A DNA stretch of 40,793 nt from Thermoplasmata archaeon (GTDB taxonomy: Archaea; Thermoplasmatota; Thermoplasmata; Lutacidiplasmatales; UBA184). Shown here one piece after another: positions 23,632 to 31,982 of this stretch. The notes under the pieces were generated by a model. The model was not told where the DNA came from and ran no database searches. It saw only the letters and a list, made by a program, of their open reading frames with translations. The DNA lies in contig JAKAWX010000001.1 in the NCBI GenBank assembly GCA_021816865.1, forward strand, positions 1-40,793. Direction: 5' to 3'. Position numbers and translations under genes: made by a program. How positions within the stretch are numbered: the first letter of the stretch is position 1; the number at the start of each line of letters is the position of its first letter.

Positions 23632-24639
23632 ATGGATCGGACAGACGAGCCCATGGTCCTGCGACGGACGCTTCCCGGTCGGCCCCTCGTCGTCTCCGCC
23701 ATCGGAGTCGCGGTCGACCCCGAGCCCGTCGCCTCGCCGCACTCGGACCAGGCCACGATCTCCCTCCTCCGGCTGGCCCGGCGGCGGGGCGTCACCACGT
23801 TCGACGCGGCCGGTGCCCGTTCTCCGCCGAGGGCCGAGCGGCTGATCGCCGCCGCGTTCCCGCAGCCCGACCCCGAGCTCACGGTGATCGCGCCGCCCGC
23901 AAGAGCATCGCCTGGCCCTCGGTCCTTGGACCACCGCGCGGGCCCGGCGGCCCCGACGTCGGCGACCGACGAGCTCCGACACGCGGTGGAGGAGACCCGG
24001 CGACGCCTCGCCCCCCAGCCGATCTCGGTGCTCGAGCTCGCCGGGTCGACGGAAGACCCGGGAGTGAGCCCCTTCGCCGTGGAAGCGCTCGACGCGCTGA
24101 CCGCCGACGGCTCCATCTCGGCTTGGGCGGTCCGAGTGGAGAGGGAGTCTCGACCGCTCCCGACCGAGGGGACTCACCACGGGCCGGGAGGGCCGCTCTA
24201 CTCGGTCGCCGCCTCCCTGCTCGATCGAGCGCCCCTCGACTGGGCGGCGAACCTCGCGGACCGCCAGCCCGTCGGTGTCTTCGTCCGGGACCCGTTCGCC
24301 GGCGGGCGGCTCGACGGCCGCCGCTACTCCGCGCTCCTCGCGGACCGGACCCCGACCGGGCCCCCGGTCGACGTGCGCTCGCTCGCCGCCGAGTTCGAGC
24401 CCGTACGTCGGCTCGGATTCCTTTCCCTGCGCGGCCGTCGAACGCTGGCCCAGGCCGCCGTACGATTCCTTCTCGATGCGCCGGGGGTCGTCTCGGTGCT
24501 CGTGCCGGTGCCGCCGCCCGAGCGGTTGAACGAGTTCCTCGGCTCCGAAGGAACCCCTCCGCTGACGGAGGAGGAGCTCGCGCGGCTCGCCGAAGGGGAC
24601 CGCCGGCCGTCGGCCGCCTTCCGCGGTCCCGTCAAGTAG
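23632..24639 (+). CDS. aldo/keto reductase-like protein lacking the catalytic tetrad
   Basis: A 335-residue protein whose landmarks follow the aldo/keto reductase barrel: an N-terminal PGRPLVVSAIGVAV, GVTTFDAA with the conserved Asp, GVFVRDPFAGGRL at the usual SPLxxG site, and the C-terminal cofactor-end pattern AAVRFLLDAPGVVSVLVP followed by PLTEEELARL. Of the tetrad D-Y-K-H only the Asp is kept. The Tyr position falls in AGARSPPR, the Lys strand reads LTVIAPPA, and the His position reads LELAG. It is therefore likely a non-enzymatic or altered family member, intact as a gene. ATG 23632 and ATG 23653 are both possible starts. It is followed after 19 bases by the peroxiredoxin gene. Confidence 0.68.
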   Translation: MDRTDEPMVLRRTLPGRPLVVSAIGVAVDPEPVASPHSDQATISLLRLARRRGVTTFDAAGARSPPRAERLIAAAFPQPDPELTVIAPPARASPGPRSLDHRAGPAAPTSATDELRHAVEETRRRLAPQPISVLELAGSTEDPGVSPFAVEALDALTADGSISAWAVRVERESRPLPTEGTHHGPGGPLYSVAASLLDRAPLDWAANLADRQPVGVFVRDPFAGGRLDGRRYSALLADRTPTGPPVDVRSLAAEFEPVRRLGFLSLRGRRTLAQAAVRFLLDAPGVVSVLVPVPPPERLNEFLGSEGTPPLTEEELARLAEGDRRPSAAFRGPVK

Positions 24640-24658
24640 GGGGGCGCTTTCCGAGGCT

Positions 24659-25108
24659 ATGCTCGCGGTCGGAGAGGAGGCGCCCGAATTCACCGGGACG
24701 CTCGCCGACGGCTCGCCGCTCACCCTTTCGAGCCTGCGCGGCCGTCCGGTGATCCTCTACTTCTATCCGAAGGCGGACACGGCGGGATGCCGACGGGAGG
24801 CGAGGGGGTTCACCGACCTCTACCCCGAGCTGGCTCGAAGGGGCCACGCGGTGGTCGGCGTCAGCGTGGACCCGGTCGCGGCCCAAGAGCGCTTCCGGCA
24901 ATCGTGCGGGATCCCGTTCCCGCTCGTCGCCGACCGGGACGGGTCGATCGCCCGAAAGTACGGGGTCCTCGGAATGTTCGGGCTCGCGAAGCGCATCACG
25001 TTCTTCCTCGACGCGAACGGCCGGGTGCTCGAGGTCGTGCAAGGACTGCTCCCGGGCCCTCACGTCCGGCGCGCGGCCGAGCGGGCCGGGATCCCGCCGC
25101 GGGCCTGA
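24659..25108 (+). CDS. bcp: peroxiredoxin, Bcp/PrxQ type
   Basis: A 149-residue thioredoxin-fold peroxidase. The domain starts GEEAPEFTGTLADG, the active loop is YFYPKADTAGCRREARGF with the peroxidatic cysteine (near 44), and FFLDANGRVLEVVQG follows. In PrxQ the resolving cysteine often lies five residues later (CTTEAC); here that position is Arg. A later cysteine in RQSCGIPFPL near residue 82 may resolve instead, or a thiol from another molecule may do so. It reduces hydroperoxides in the cytoplasm and is probably cotranscribed with the AKR-like gene. Confidence 0.92.
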   Translation: MLAVGEEAPEFTGTLADGSPLTLSSLRGRPVILYFYPKADTAGCRREARGFTDLYPELARRGHAVVGVSVDPVAAQERFRQSCGIPFPLVADRDGSIARKYGVLGMFGLAKRITFFLDANGRVLEVVQGLLPGPHVRRAAERAGIPPRA

Positions 25109-25193
25109 GCCGCGGCGCCGGTCGAGAGCTCGGGGAACCCGCGGGGCCCCGAACGCTCAAGACGCCGGCGCGCTTCGCGTCGCCGAGGCTGTC

Positions 25194-26432
25194 ATGAAGA
25201 TCCGAACCGTCGAACCGATCGAGGTCGCTGCCCCCGCGGACGAGCGTTCGTCGCCGTGGAGCTCGACCGTCATCCTGGTGAAGGTCACGACCGCGAACGG
25301 CGCGGTCGGATGGGGCGAGGCGCCGACCACCTTGATGACGCACCCGGTGCGCGAGAGCGTGCTCGAGGTCGCCCGATTCTACGAGGATCGCGACCTCGCC
25401 GATCACTCGCACGCATTGCGCGAGTTCGAGCGGTACTCGTTCTACCGGTCCCGGTCGATGGAGGCGACGAGCGCCCTCTCCGCGGTCGACATCGCCTGCC
25501 ACGACCTATTGGGCCGGGAGCTCGGGGCCCCGATCTCGACGCTCCTCGGTGGGGCGATCCGGCAGAGCGTGCGCGCCTATTCGAACGGGTGGTACTCGGA
25601 CGCGATCACGCCCGACGAGTTCGCGCGGAAGGCCCGCGCGATGGTCGACACCGGCTTCGGGGCGCTCAAGTTCGACCCGTTCGGCGACCAGTACCGGACG
25701 CTCTCGACCGATGGGCTTGCCGCGGCGGTCGCCCGCGTGAAGGCGGTCCGGGAAGCGGTGGGGGAGTCCGTCGACCTCCTGATCGAGTACCACGGCCGGT
25801 TCTACCCGGAATCCGCGGTGCGGGCCGGGCGGGCGCTCGACGCGTTCCGTCCCCGGTTCATGGAGGAGCCGGTGATCCCGGAGCTCACCGATTCGCTCGC
25901 CGAGTTCCGGCGGCACGTGCGCACGCCGGTCGCGCTCGGGGAGCGTCTGCTGAACGCGGCGGACTTCGAAAGCTTCCTCGCGCGCGGGCTCGTCGACATC
26001 CTCCAGCCCGACATCACGAACTCGGGCGGTTTCACCTACGGCCGCGAGATCGCGGGAGTGGCGGCGGCCCACGGGGCGCCGATCGCCTACCACAACGCCT
26101 TCGGACCGGTGCAGACGGCCGCGACCCTCCAGATCGATGCCGTTCTGCCGACCTTCTTCCTCCAGGAGAGCTTCGAGGCGAGCTGGCCGGAGTGGAAGCG
26201 TTCGCTCGTCCACGGCTACTCGCTCGATCGGGGCGTCTTCGCCATCCCGAACGGCCCCGGCCTCGGGATCACCGTCGACGAGAAGGCCGTCGAACGGTAC
26301 CGGTCGGAGATGGTCGACCCGATCGGGCCCGAGCCGCCGTGGGTTATCGGCGGTACCTGGGTCCGCCGTGCTCCCGCGCCTCGCGGAACGCCCGTGTCGG
26401 AGGCGCAGGCAGGGAAGGACGGGGAGCGATAG
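25194..26432 (+). CDS. enolase-superfamily sugar-acid dehydratase-like protein
   Basis: A 412-residue mandelate racemase/muconate lactonizing-type enzyme. The capping domain (1-125) includes GWGEAPTT and a helix with ALSAVDIACHDLLG. The barrel carries the metal ligands in LIEYHGRF (E198, H200), FMEEP (E224) and LGER (E250), the region DILQPDITNSGGF, and the base histidine in IAYHNAFGP (H300). The HxH-like arrangement and the D/E-x-H motif resemble galactonate/gluconate dehydratases, which in archaea open the Entner-Doudoroff type route. The first metal ligand is Glu rather than the usual Asp. The last 30 residues are low-complexity. The exact sugar acid cannot be assigned. Confidence 0.85.
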   Translation: MKIRTVEPIEVAAPADERSSPWSSTVILVKVTTANGAVGWGEAPTTLMTHPVRESVLEVARFYEDRDLADHSHALREFERYSFYRSRSMEATSALSAVDIACHDLLGRELGAPISTLLGGAIRQSVRAYSNGWYSDAITPDEFARKARAMVDTGFGALKFDPFGDQYRTLSTDGLAAAVARVKAVREAVGESVDLLIEYHGRFYPESAVRAGRALDAFRPRFMEEPVIPELTDSLAEFRRHVRTPVALGERLLNAADFESFLARGLVDILQPDITNSGGFTYGREIAGVAAAHGAPIAYHNAFGPVQTAATLQIDAVLPTFFLQESFEASWPEWKRSLVHGYSLDRGVFAIPNGPGLGITVDEKAVERYRSEMVDPIGPEPPWVIGGTWVRRAPAPRGTPVSEAQAGKDGER

Positions 26433-26472
26433 ACAGGCTCCGGTGGGTTTCCGAACGATCGTCCCCGGGACC

Positions 26473-27165
26473 GCGGTTCCCGCCGCCAGGTGGGGGAAGT
26501 CGAAGACGTTCGCCTCGACCGGGTCGCCGCTCGGTCGATAGGTCCGGCCCGGGTTCTTGCCTTATCCGATTCTCTCCTTCTTCTTCGTGTCAGCCGACAG
26601 GATCGGGTTCCCCGCCTCTGGGAAGCGGGTGACCGGACGGCTGATGTACCGGAATGGTTCCACCCGCTCGCGGAGAGAGCGACCCTCCCCCTCCGTGGCG
26701 CTCGCCCGCAGCGAGCAGCCCAGCTCGTGCAGGGGATGGGCCACGCTCGCGTGGGAGACCGGGTCACCCTGCCGCTTGAGCTCTTCGGCCAAGGTCCGCG
26801 TGGACTTGTGGGTCCCACGTAGCCGCTCCATCGGGTTTCCGGCGGTATTCTCCTCTGGAACCCGTTTGACGGCGGGGAGGAGACCGGGGTGGGTCCCCCG
26901 CTACCGCTTTCCTCCACCCGCCGGCGATCGTGTCCTTTCTTTCTCGCGGAACGGAAAACCTCGCTGCGCTACGAGGACGGCACGACGGACGGTGTCGAGG
27001 GAGAACCCCGTCAGCCGCTCGACATGACGAACCCCTCCCCTGCTGGCCTAAAGGGCCAGGGACCGGCGAGCCACCGGCGCGGCGCCTCGTCCATGCTCGG
27101 GAGCAAGACCAGCCACGGCTCACCCTCCCGGGGTCCGGCCACAAGGTATCCACGAGGGAGGCGGA
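26473..27165 (-). pseudogene. decayed ISAzo13-type transposase remnant
   Basis: Reading the minus strand across frames gives an ordered match to ISAzo13-family transposases: LLPSMDEAPRRWLAG, then in another frame GGVRHVERLTGFSLDTVRR, GTHPGLLPAVKRV, GTHKSTRTLAEELKRQ, VSHASVAHPLHELGCSL, and NPILSADTKKKERIG, which holds the first DDE aspartate. After a stop, GKNPGRTYRPSGDP and ANVFDFPHLAAGTAVP continue the family pattern. At least three in-frame stops (near 27046, 26910 and 26562) and one frameshift are present, and the C-terminal catalytic part is missing. No terminal inverted repeats or target duplication were recognised. The element is dead and has lost its 3' end next to the dehydratase gene. 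Confidence 0.82.
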
Positions 27166-27192
27166 TGTGCCAAGGCAGCTAGGTACAGTCCC

Positions 27193-27675
27193 CTACTCGA
27201 TCACGACCGTGAGGCTGAGGGTAAGTGCCGCTCCGGCATCGTTCGGGACTTCGACCGGAACGAGGAGCGAGCCGTCGTCCGTCCCCCCCGGCACGGCGGT
27301 CGGGAGGGCGGGCTGGATCTGACTGGTGACGGTCACGAAGGGAGCCCCGGCGGTGATCGAGACGACGGAGTGCGAGGACGCGTCGAAGTTGGAGAAGGTC
27401 CAGACGACGTCGAGTGTCCCCCCGGGGACGACCTCGATCGGATAGCCGCCGGACGTGTAGTTGAACTGGCTCGGGCCGAACCACCCGCTTCCGTGACCGG
27501 TCGTCCCCTGCTCGAGAGTCCAGTGAACGGAGTTGACCGTGACCTTCGCCGGAGGGCTCGACGGAAGTACTAGGATCCCTAGGGCGATCAGGACAACCAG
27601 AAGCGCCACGACGAGCGCCGCGACCGCGACCCCAAGGCCGGTGAGCCGTCGACGATTCCAACGTCGCATGGTCAC
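27193..27675 (-). CDS. membrane-anchored extracellular beta-domain protein
   Basis: A 160-residue protein with a basic N-terminus (MRRWNRRR), one strong membrane segment (ALVVALLVVLIALGILVL) and an extracellular domain of about 120 residues with beta-rich, Ser/Thr/Gly-rich composition, such as PAKVTVNSVHWTLEQG and GGTLDVVWTFSNFD. I do not recognise the domain. GTG 27675 or ATG 27669 starts it. It follows the pilin-like gene by 99 bases in the same direction, so both may make a surface structure. It lies next to the transposase remnant. Confidence 0.65.
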   Translation of the reverse strand: MTMRRWNRRRLTGLGVAVAALVVALLVVLIALGILVLPSSPPAKVTVNSVHWTLEQGTTGHGSGWFGPSQFNYTSGGYPIEVVPGGTLDVVWTFSNFDASSHSVVSITAGAPFVTVTSQIQPALPTAVPGGTDDGSLLVPVEVPNDAGAALTLSLTVVIE

Positions 27676-27774
27676 ACCGTCCCCCCGCCCCGATGGACCG
27701 CGGCGGAGACCGGGAGAAGCGTCATCGTTCGCCTCGCCCGCAGGAGCCGAGGCCCCGGCTTCCCCACGACACCG

Positions 27775-28680
27775 TCAGGGTCCGGTCGGGGGAGCGAGGG
27801 AGTAAACCGGGATCGTCGCGAGCAGGGTCTGCGGGGTCCCGAGGTACGTGAGGTAAATCGTGCACGCGGAGGGCGTCGTGAAGCACCACGGTGGGGCGCC
27901 GTGATAGTCGTCGTCGTCAAGGATCGGGTTCCCGTGATTGAGGAAACACCCGTAGAGGTCGGGGTCGACGCACTGGTAGTCCATCGGCCACCCGCCGTTA
28001 TGGATGTAGAGGAGGAACGTGTCGCCGGCCTCGAGAACCGAGGAGTTACCGTCTATCGGGATGAACATCCCGAGTCGATTGTACAGCGTCCCGAACGCCC
28101 CTCCGCCGTATCCACCGGCATTGAAGTTGCCGCAGTGTCCGAGCTTGGGAGCGTTCGGCGCGGGGGACGAGCTCGAGCCGGGGAACCAGGTCATCGACGC
28201 GAGCGTACCACTGACGAGGACCGTCGTGCCGCCGGACGAGCTCGCGTTGTTGCACACGAAATCGAATCCGATGTCGTTGAGAGGGATGTTCGTCGGAGAG
28301 GCGTGAGAGATGATGATCTCGCTCGTGTTGAGCTGCGAGAAATTGCCGTTCACGTTCGGCGGGTAGCACTGGTTGAACCAGGCGTAGCCCCAGGTTCCGG
28401 GCGTCCACCAGGCGTACTGGGAGCTCTGGAGCGGGTACGTCCAGTTGCCCTGGGGTTGGCAGTCGGTCGGGTCGCCCCAGACCGGGTTGCTTCCGCCGCT
28501 TCCCAGGTGGAACGAGACCAGGGGTGGCGCCGGTGGGGTGTAGATGCGGAACGACCAGAGGATGATGCCGGCCGTGAGCGTGAGCCCGACGAGGAGGACC
28601 GCCCCGATGATCTCGGAGACCGCCCCGCGCGATCTTCGCCGCCAGCGCCGGGGCCGGTTCATCGGCGTATTCATGCGCAT
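27775..28680 (-). CDS. archaeal type IV pilin-like surface protein
   Basis: A 301-residue protein with an archaeal type IV pilin N-terminus: a positively charged leader (RRWRRRSRG) followed by AVSEIIGAVLLVGLTLTAGI, the class III signal cut by the prepilin peptidase after the Gly, with the hydrophobic helix as assembly scaffold. The remaining 260 residues are extracellular, rich in Asn/Gly/Ser/Trp, with several sequons (NWT, NAS, NTS) and eight or more cysteines in the mature domain, which is unusual for a pilin and suggests disulfides. The DUF1628-type head is the closest family I can name. Starts at ATG 28680, 28674 or 28662 are possible. Lower GC than its neighbours suggests a variable surface gene. 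Confidence 0.78.
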   Translation of the reverse strand: MRMNTPMNRPRRWRRRSRGAVSEIIGAVLLVGLTLTAGIILWSFRIYTPPAPPLVSFHLGSGGSNPVWGDPTDCQPQGNWTYPLQSSQYAWWTPGTWGYAWFNQCYPPNVNGNFSQLNTSEIIISHASPTNIPLNDIGFDFVCNNASSSGGTTVLVSGTLASMTWFPGSSSSPAPNAPKLGHCGNFNAGGYGGGAFGTLYNRLGMFIPIDGNSSVLEAGDTFLLYIHNGGWPMDYQCVDPDLYGCFLNHGNPILDDDDYHGAPPWCFTTPSACTIYLTYLGTPQTLLATIPVYSLAPPTGP

Positions 28681-29037
28681 CCTGGTCTTATCAATCTTCC
28701 CCCCGATGAGCCGAATCCCTCGATGTCGGGCGGAACTCCGAGGGGTCGCCTCCCCAATGCGGTAGCGGTCCGCCGGTCGGCTCGCCTTCGGGGGCGGTCC
28801 GGGAGCCCCGAACTTCCGTCCATCCCCCTCGCTCCTGGAGTGGCGGCAGGGTCACCCTCGGGCCTGCGGGAGCTCCTTGGGGCCACACCCGGTTCGTGGC
28901 GCGCTGGAGAGAGCCCCTCGCCGACCGGAGTCCCTCGCGCAACCGCAGCCGACTCTACCGGGACGACCCCGGGGCCGCCGTACGGGCGGGAGGGGGATCC
29001 GGTTCCGACCTAAGGTCGAAAGGACCGTGCGACGAGG
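28681..29037. other. intergenic stretch upstream of the pilin-like gene
   Basis: About 350 bases lie between the pilin-like gene start and the end of the zinc-ribbon gene. An AT-rich patch (TTATCAATCTT, about 28687-28697) close to the pilin ATG may be its promoter. No gene or repeat was supported in the rest. Confidence 0.4.
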
Positions 29038-29331
29038 TCAGCTCAAGGGCTTGCCGCACCGGGAGCAGAACGTCGAGGTCGAGAGGTTCTGGGAGCCGCA
29101 GGCCGAGCAGAAGCGCCCCGAAGCCATCGGTGCACCGACGGGGGCGGGCGAACCATACGGGGCGCCCGCGGTGGGCCGGAGCTCCTGGATCGGGACCTTC
29201 TCGCACGTAAAGTAGTAGACGATCGCCGCGGGCCAGCAGACCAGGATCAGCACGACCAGGAGCCACAGCGTGACGTTCCTCTTGTACTGGACGGGCCCCG
29301 GAACCATCGCGGGTTGGGGGTAACCTGCCAC
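29038..29331 (-). CDS. small membrane protein with C-terminal zinc ribbon
   Basis: A 97-residue protein: a short cytoplasmic start, one membrane segment (LWLLVVLILVCWPAAIVYYF), a Pro/Gly linker, and a zinc ribbon CSACGSQNLSTSTFCSRCG with two CxxC knuckles. Zinc-ribbon plus single helix is a common archaeal layout of unknown function. The start is a GTG at 29331, because a TATA-like box (29357-29369) lies about 30 bases upstream. The frame is open much further upstream, but only as antisense sequence of the divergent gene and the tRNA region. The next gene is divergent and shares this promoter island. Confidence 0.72.
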   Translation of the reverse strand: MAGYPQPAMVPGPVQYKRNVTLWLLVVLILVCWPAAIVYYFTCEKVPIQELRPTAGAPYGSPAPVGAPMASGRFCSACGSQNLSTSTFCSRCGKPLS

Positions 29332-29353
29332 GCGGTTTCCAAGCACGGTTCTG

Positions 29354-29369
29354 TCTAATAAATCCCTAG
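29354..29369. promoter_or_regulatory. shared divergent TATA island
   Basis: The sequence TCTAATAAATCCCTAG is a single AT island in the 54-base gap between two divergent GTG-started genes. On the plus strand TAATAAAT is about 27 bases before GTG 29386. On the minus strand GGATTTATTAGA is about 30 bases before GTG 29331. One element, read in both directions, could therefore place both start sites at or next to the start codons. Confidence 0.6.
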
Positions 29370-29385
29370 GCCAATAGCCCACCTT

Positions 29386-29880
29386 GTGACGGTGCGGGAA
29401 CCTACCGTTGGCCCCATAGTCCCGGAGTGGGAATACCTCATCGCCCACCACGCTCCGCATCGATACGGCCGAACGCTCCCGCTCAGGATCGGAGGGCGCG
29501 TGTACCGCTTCTGCGCGAGATGCACGGGCCAAGCCCTCGGGTTCCTCGCGCTCCTCGGCGTGCTCGCGATACGCCCCTCCGTGGGGTCGATCCTGGCTAC
29601 CCCCGCGGTGGCGTTGGTCCTGGGGATTTGTCCCGCCGCAGCGATGGCGGACTGGCTCACCCAAGCCGTGCGCTCTCGGGAATCCAACAACGTCCTTCGG
29701 CTCGGGTCCGGGGCCTTGCTCGGAGTCGCCGTGGGCGGCCTTGTCGCGTACGGCCTCTTCCAGCACTGGGTGCTGTTCGCCCCGGGCATGGCCGTGGTGG
29801 GCCTCTACCTCGGGATCGCCTCCCTGGCCCTCCATCGAACGGGATCGATGCGGCGCGTCGTCGCGGACCACTTTCCCTGA
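29386..29880 (+). CDS. DUF2085 family membrane protein
   Basis: A 164-residue membrane protein of the DUF2085 family of unknown function. The signature is HHAPHRYGRTLPLRIGG followed by VYRFCARCTGQALGF, with a His pair and a CxxC pair just before the first membrane segment that suggest a metal site. Three or four membrane segments follow (ALLGVLAI, VALVLGICPAAAMADWL, GALLGVAVGGLVAYGLF, MAVVGLYLGIASLAL). GTG 29386 is chosen from TATA spacing and fits a leaderless message. Confidence 0.8.
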   Translation: MTVREPTVGPIVPEWEYLIAHHAPHRYGRTLPLRIGGRVYRFCARCTGQALGFLALLGVLAIRPSVGSILATPAVALVLGICPAAAMADWLTQAVRSRESNNVLRLGSGALLGVAVGGLVAYGLFQHWVLFAPGMAVVGLYLGIASLALHRTGSMRRVVADHFP

Positions 29881-30093
29881 GGAAAGTTCCGTCGGTCGGA
29901 TCGCTTGCGTTCGATCCTGCCGCCCCGCTTTGGGAGGATTCGCACAGAGCCCCGTTCGGGAGGGGACGGTCGAGGCGGGTTCGGCCGAGGTCGGGTCCCG
30001 CCGGACCGGCCGGCGGGAGAGAGGCAGGCAACCGTAAGCATCCTCCCCCTCGCGGGGCCAACCCGCTCGCCGGCGAGGGAGAATGGCAGAGAA

Positions 30094-30165
30094 GCCGCCG
30101 GAGAGGATCGAACTCCCGACCTGCTGATTACAAATCAGCCGCTCTACCGACTGAGCTACGGCGGC
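30094..30165 (-). tRNA. tRNA-Thr (UGU anticodon)
   Basis: A 72-base cloverleaf on the minus strand: a 7-bp acceptor stem GCCGCCG/CGGCGGC, D-arm GCTC-AGTCGGTA-GAGC, anticodon arm GCTGA-TTTGTAA-TCAGC with anticodon TGT at 30130-30132, variable AGGTC, and T-arm GGGAG-TTCGATC-CTCTC with one G-U pair. No intron is present and CCA is not encoded. A TATA-like GGTTAAGAAC at 30189-30198 lies about 29 bases upstream. Confidence 0.96.
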
Positions 30166-30188
30166 ACGGGGGACGATTCCGCGGCGGG

Positions 30189-30198
30189 TTCTTAACCG
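30189..30198 (-). promoter_or_regulatory. TATA box of tRNA-Thr
   Basis: GGTTAAGAAC on the minus strand, about 29 bases before the first tRNA base, as expected for an archaeal tRNA promoter. Confidence 0.6.
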
Positions 30199-30265
30199 TC
30201 GGCGCTCGACCCGCGGCGCCGGAGGGGCGTAAGGGCTCTTAGCCCGCGGTCGTTTCGCGGCGTCC

Positions 30266-31960
30266 ATGGTCCGAACCCTCGAGTCCGACCGGGAGATCCA
30301 TGCCCCCCGGGGGACGGCGTTGACTTGCCGCGGCTGGCCCCAGGAAGCGGCGCTCCGCCTCCTGCAGAACAACCTCGACCCGGAGGTCGCTCGCGACCCG
30401 CATCGCCTCATCGTCTACGGGGGGCGGGGAAAGGCCGCGCGGGACTGGGAATCGTACGACCTCATCGTGGAGACCCTGCGGACGCTGGGTTCGGACGAGA
30501 CGCTGCTCGTCCAGTCGGGAAAGCCGGTCGGGGTTTTTCCCACCCACTCCGAGGCTCCGCGGGTGCTGATCGCGAACGCGAACGTCGTGCCGCGCTGGGC
30601 GACGGACGACATCTTCTGGGAGCTCGAGAGCCGCGGGCTCACGATGTTCGGCCAGATGACGGCGGGCAGCTGGATCTACATCGGGACGCAGGGGATCCTC
30701 CAGGGAACGTACGAGACGCTCGCCTCCCTCGCCCGGATCGAGTTCGGTGCTCCGGACCTCGCCGGGCGTTGGGTCCTTACCTCGGGCCTCGGGGAGATGG
30801 GCGGCGCCCAACCGCTCGCGATCACGCTCCTGCACGGCGTCGGGCTGATCGTGGACGTGGACCCCCGGGCCCTTCGCCGCCGTCTCGAGCACCGGTACCT
30901 CGATGCCGAGGCCGGGACCCTCGACGAGGCGCTCGAGCTGGTCCGCGCGGCCACGACCGAGCGCCGGGCGCTCTCGGTCGGGCTGTGCGCGAACGCCGCC
31001 GACGTCTATCCCGAGATCGTGCGGCGCGGCGTCGTGCCGGACGTCGTGAGCGACCAGACCGCGGCGCACGACCTTTTGGTCGGCTACATTCCGCGGGGGA
31101 TGTCCGTCGAGACGGCCGCCGTCGCCCGGTCGGCCGACCGTGCGTCGTACCTCGCCGCCGTCCGCGCCTCGCTCGCCGACGAAGCGCGCGCGATCCTCGC
31201 GCTCGTCGGTTCGGGGTCGAAGGCGTTCGATTACGGCAACAACTTCCGAACTCAGGCGCGCGACGCCGGGGTCTCGAACGCGTTCGATATCGCCGGGTAC
31301 GTTCCGAAGTACATCCGTCCCCTCTTCGCGGTCGGGAGCGGACCGTTCCGCTGGCTCGCGCTCGGGGGGGCGCCGTCCGACATTCACCGCATCGACCGGA
31401 TGATCCGGAGCGAGTTCGCGGACAACGAGCCGCTCGTCCGCTGGATACGGCTCGCCGGCGAGCGGGTCCGCTTCCAGGGCCTTCCCGCCCGGATCTGCTA
31501 CATGGGCTACGGCGAGCGCGAGCGGTTCGGCCACCTCGTGAACGACCTCGTTCGCTCGGGCGAGCTCGAGGCGCCGATCGCGATCGGCCGGGATCACCAC
31601 GACACCGGCAGCGTCGCGAGCCCCTTCCGCGAGACGGAGGCGATGCGGGACGGCTCGGACGCCATCGCCGACTGGCCGATCCTGAACGCGCTCCTCAACG
31701 TGGCGAGCGGCGCCACGTGGGTCTCGGTTCACCACGGTGGCGGGGTGGGAATCGGCAACTCGATCCACGCCGGCCTCGTGATCGTCGCGGACGGGAGCCC
31801 CGAGGCCGACCGGCGCATCGGCCGGGTCCTCCACAACGACCCCGGGATCGGCGTCGCCCGTCACGCGGACGCGGGATATCCCGAATCGATCCGAATCGCT
31901 CGCTCCGCGCGCTTCCGAATCCCGGGCCTCTCCTCCCCGCCCGAGCGCGAAACTCCTTGA
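30266..31960 (+). CDS. hutU: urocanate hydratase
   Basis: A 564-residue urocanase, the NAD-dependent second step of histidine degradation (urocanate to imidazolonepropionate). Family blocks are [14 protein letters not shown] (near 48), [40 protein letters not shown] (near 131), [14 protein letters not shown] near the active-site region, [20 protein letters not shown], and the ending [17 protein letters not shown]. The usual active-site neighbour is CWxG; here it is CYMG, so the Cys is kept. Length is normal. The ATG has an inverted repeat GGGCT-CTT-AGCCC at 30233-30245 just upstream that may overlap a weak promoter. No other hut genes are in the window. It is followed after 22 bases by the M29-like gene. 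Confidence 0.96.
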   Translation: MVRTLESDREIHAPRGTALTCRGWPQEAALRLLQNNLDPEVARDPHRLIVYGGRGKAARDWESYDLIVETLRTLGSDETLLVQSGKPVGVFPTHSEAPRVLIANANVVPRWATDDIFWELESRGLTMFGQMTAGSWIYIGTQGILQGTYETLASLARIEFGAPDLAGRWVLTSGLGEMGGAQPLAITLLHGVGLIVDVDPRALRRRLEHRYLDAEAGTLDEALELVRAATTERRALSVGLCANAADVYPEIVRRGVVPDVVSDQTAAHDLLVGYIPRGMSVETAAVARSADRASYLAAVRASLADEARAILALVGSGSKAFDYGNNFRTQARDAGVSNAFDIAGYVPKYIRPLFAVGSGPFRWLALGGAPSDIHRIDRMIRSEFADNEPLVRWIRLAGERVRFQGLPARICYMGYGERERFGHLVNDLVRSGELEAPIAIGRDHHDTGSVASPFRETEAMRDGSDAIADWPILNALLNVASGATWVSVHHGGGVGIGNSIHAGLVIVADGSPEADRRIGRVLHNDPGIGVARHADAGYPESIRIARSARFRIPGLSSPPERETP

Positions 31961-31982
31961 GGGGGGCGGCCTTCGGGTCCCC

